A DNA stretch of 64,000 nt from an uncultured Dysgonomonas sp. (GTDB lineage Bacteria; Bacteroidota; Bacteroidia; Bacteroidales; Dysgonomonadaceae). The stretch covers positions 1 to 64,000 of the forward strand of contig NZ_CAKUOF010000014.1 of NCBI RefSeq assembly GCF_934668725.1. The letters run 5' to 3'. The notes beneath the pieces are model-generated. The model ran no database searches. It saw only the letters and a program-made list of their open reading frames with translations, and was not told where the DNA came from. Shown here piece by piece: positions 62,836 through 64,000 of the stretch. Position numbers and translations under genes: made by a program. The first letter of the stretch is position 1; each line of letters starts with the position of its first letter.

Positions 62836-62879
62836 GCTTATTAACCAATCTTACTTATTTAATACTAAATAAATAAACT

Positions 62880-62890
62880 GGTCTTTGACC
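62880..62890 (+). promoter_or_regulatory. GGTC-TTT-GACC inverted repeat upstream of xylB
   Basis: Reads GGTCTTTGACC followed by TTAATAA, a 4-bp inverted repeat 28 bases upstream of the xylB start codon. It may be a variant of the recurrent GAGACCT element or an operator for the neighbouring NUDIX regulator. Confidence 0.4.
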
Positions 62891-62917
62891 TTAATAACCA
62901 TAAAACACATAAATCTT

Positions 62918-64000
62918 ATGTATCTATTAGGATATGATATCGGTAGTTCTTCCGTAAAGGCCTGTCTGGTCGAAGCTGCATCAGGTAAGATAATAGCATC
63001 GGATTTCTATCCGAAAGAAGAGATGAAAATTACAGCCATCAAGCCCGGTTGGGCAGAACAAGAACCCGAAGACTGGTGGAGTAACTTGAAAAATGCTCAT
63101 CAATCGATAATGACAAAATCGGGTGTCAAAAGTGAAGATATCAAAGCTATAGGTATTACATGGCAGATGCACGGATTGGTACTTGTCGATAAAGACCAGA
63201 AAGTTCTTCGCCCTTCTATTATCTGGTGTGATAGCCGTGCAGTGTCTTATGGCGAAAAAGCATTTGATGCTATCGGACACGAAAGATGCCTTTCTCATTT
63301 ACTAAATTCTCCCGGAAATTTCACCGCTTCAAAACTGGCTTGGGTGAAAGAGCATGAGCCCGAAATATTTCAAAAGATAGATAAAATAATGCTTCCGGGT
63401 GACTATATCGCCATGAAGCTATCGGGGGATGCTGTTATGACAATTGAGGGATTGTCAGAAGGTATGTTTTGGGATTTCAAGAATAAATGCTTGTCGGAAG
63501 ATGTCTTAAGCTATTATGGAATACCCAAGAGTTTCTTTCCGGAGATTAAACCTATATTCGGATTACAAGGGGAAGTTTCAGCCCCAGCAGCAAAAGAGCT
63601 GGGCTTGAAAAAAGGAACTCCAATAACATATCGTGCGGGAGATCAGCCTAACAATGCTCTATCCTTAAATGTATTCAATCCCGGAGAAATAGCTTCTACC
63701 GCCGGAACTTCAGGTGTAGTTTATGGAGTATTAGACCAATTGGACTATGACAAAAAATCGCGTGTAAATACATTCGCACACGTTAATTATACCGAAGAGT
63801 TAACACGTTTGGGAGTACTGCTTTGTATCAATGGTACAGGTATTCTAAATTCATGGCTCAAACGCAATCTGGCGTTAGATGGGATGTCTTACAATGATAT
63901 GAATAATCTGGCAGCACAATCTACAATCGGTGCTAATGGAGTATCTATTATTCCATTCGGTAATGGAGCAGAGCGTGTATTAGAAAATAAAGAAGTGAAT
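62918..64000 (+). CDS. xylB: Xylulokinase, partial (runs off the window end)
   Basis: Phosphorylates D-xylulose to xylulose 5-phosphate, feeding the pentose phosphate pathway. The visible 361 residues are the N-terminal and central parts of an FGGY kinase. The ATP-phosphate loop DIGSSSVKACLVEA is near residue 7, and the substrate blocks WAEQEPEDWW near residue 45 and GITWQMHGLVLVD near residue 80 follow. The catalytic Asp region is RAGDQPNNALSLN near residue 240, and TAGTSGVVYG follows. The frame is open at the window edge, so about a quarter of the protein is missing. It lies 82 bases after the NUDIX regulator gene. Confidence 0.92.
   Translation, partial: MYLLGYDIGSSSVKACLVEAASGKIIASDFYPKEEMKITAIKPGWAEQEPEDWWSNLKNAHQSIMTKSGVKSEDIKAIGITWQMHGLVLVDKDQKVLRPSIIWCDSRAVSYGEKAFDAIGHERCLSHLLNSPGNFTASKLAWVKEHEPEIFQKIDKIMLPGDYIAMKLSGDAVMTIEGLSEGMFWDFKNKCLSEDVLSYYGIPKSFFPEIKPIFGLQGEVSAPAAKELGLKKGTPITYRAGDQPNNALSLNVFNPGEIASTAGTSGVVYGVLDQLDYDKKSRVNTFAHVNYTEELTRLGVLLCINGTGILNSWLKRNLALDGMSYNDMNNLAAQSTIGANGVSIIPFGNGAERVLENKEVN

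Noticed and set aside
1..64000. CRISPR arrays, prophage, insertion sequences, tRNA and rRNA genes
   Set aside because: I looked for spaced direct repeats, transposases, integrases and cloverleaf sequences by eye and saw none.

Overview
The window is a chromosomal segment of a low-GC bacterium of the phylum Bacteroidota. It is most likely a member of the Bacteroidales close to Dysgonomonas, but the genus is my inference. The phylum call rests on -7 promoter boxes of the TAnnTTTG type with few strong Shine-Dalgarno sites, a fused lpxC-fabZ gene, a PorW/SprE-type lipoprotein of the type IX secretion system, a DUF2723 giant membrane protein, a DUF2027-Smr protein, a TGS-kinase fusion nucleoside kinase, and a NUDIX-type sugar regulator next to xylB.

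Layout. 1-430 is a GC-richer non-coding repeat-like island, followed by an AT-rich leader to a LysR regulator and its YeiH-type exporter. 2.9-11.4 kb holds a membrane protein with a decayed NUDIX domain, a DPP IV-type peptidase, a GNAT acetyltransferase, the DUF2723 protein and a polysaccharide deacetylase that overlaps queA tail to tail. 12.7-15.4 kb has the Smr protein, a two-TM coiled-coil protein and an LEA-like lipoprotein. 15.5-19.9 kb (minus) holds a hypothetical protein with a WGR-like segment, a NUDIX hydrolase, topB and panB. 20.1-28.5 kb holds a FadL-like porin, an exported Trp/Gly-rich protein, prmA (plus strand), a small membrane protein and porW. 28.7-35.9 kb (plus) has a beta-barrel protein, a YgiQ-type radical SAM protein, the nucleoside kinase, rplS and dnaG. 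36-44.2 kb (minus) has lpxA, lpxC-fabZ, lpxD, a polytopic membrane protein, purD, a dicarboxylate/amino-acid symporter and ribE. 44.4-61.8 kb has a PDZ-DUF4136 protein, an ABC-F ATPase, a TIGR01777 epimerase, tspO, leuS, yitT, a small glycan-related run (GT-C enzyme, SDR, flippase), an Ig-like lipoprotein, a DUF3108 protein, ahcY and a DUF488 protein. The window ends in a pentose locus with a NUDIX regulator and a truncated xylB.

Most genes are housekeeping and no phage, insertion sequence, CRISPR array, rRNA or tRNA was seen. The most unusual signal is a short hairpin element with core AGGTCTGAGACCT followed by YAAAA. It recurs in the 5' leaders of several unrelated genes, at nearly constant distance from the start codon in three of them. 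Other points of interest are the pseudo-NUDIX membrane fusion, a structured rplS leader, the Trp/Gly-rich exported protein, a TopB with an altered TOPRIM motif, and the start-of-window repeat island.
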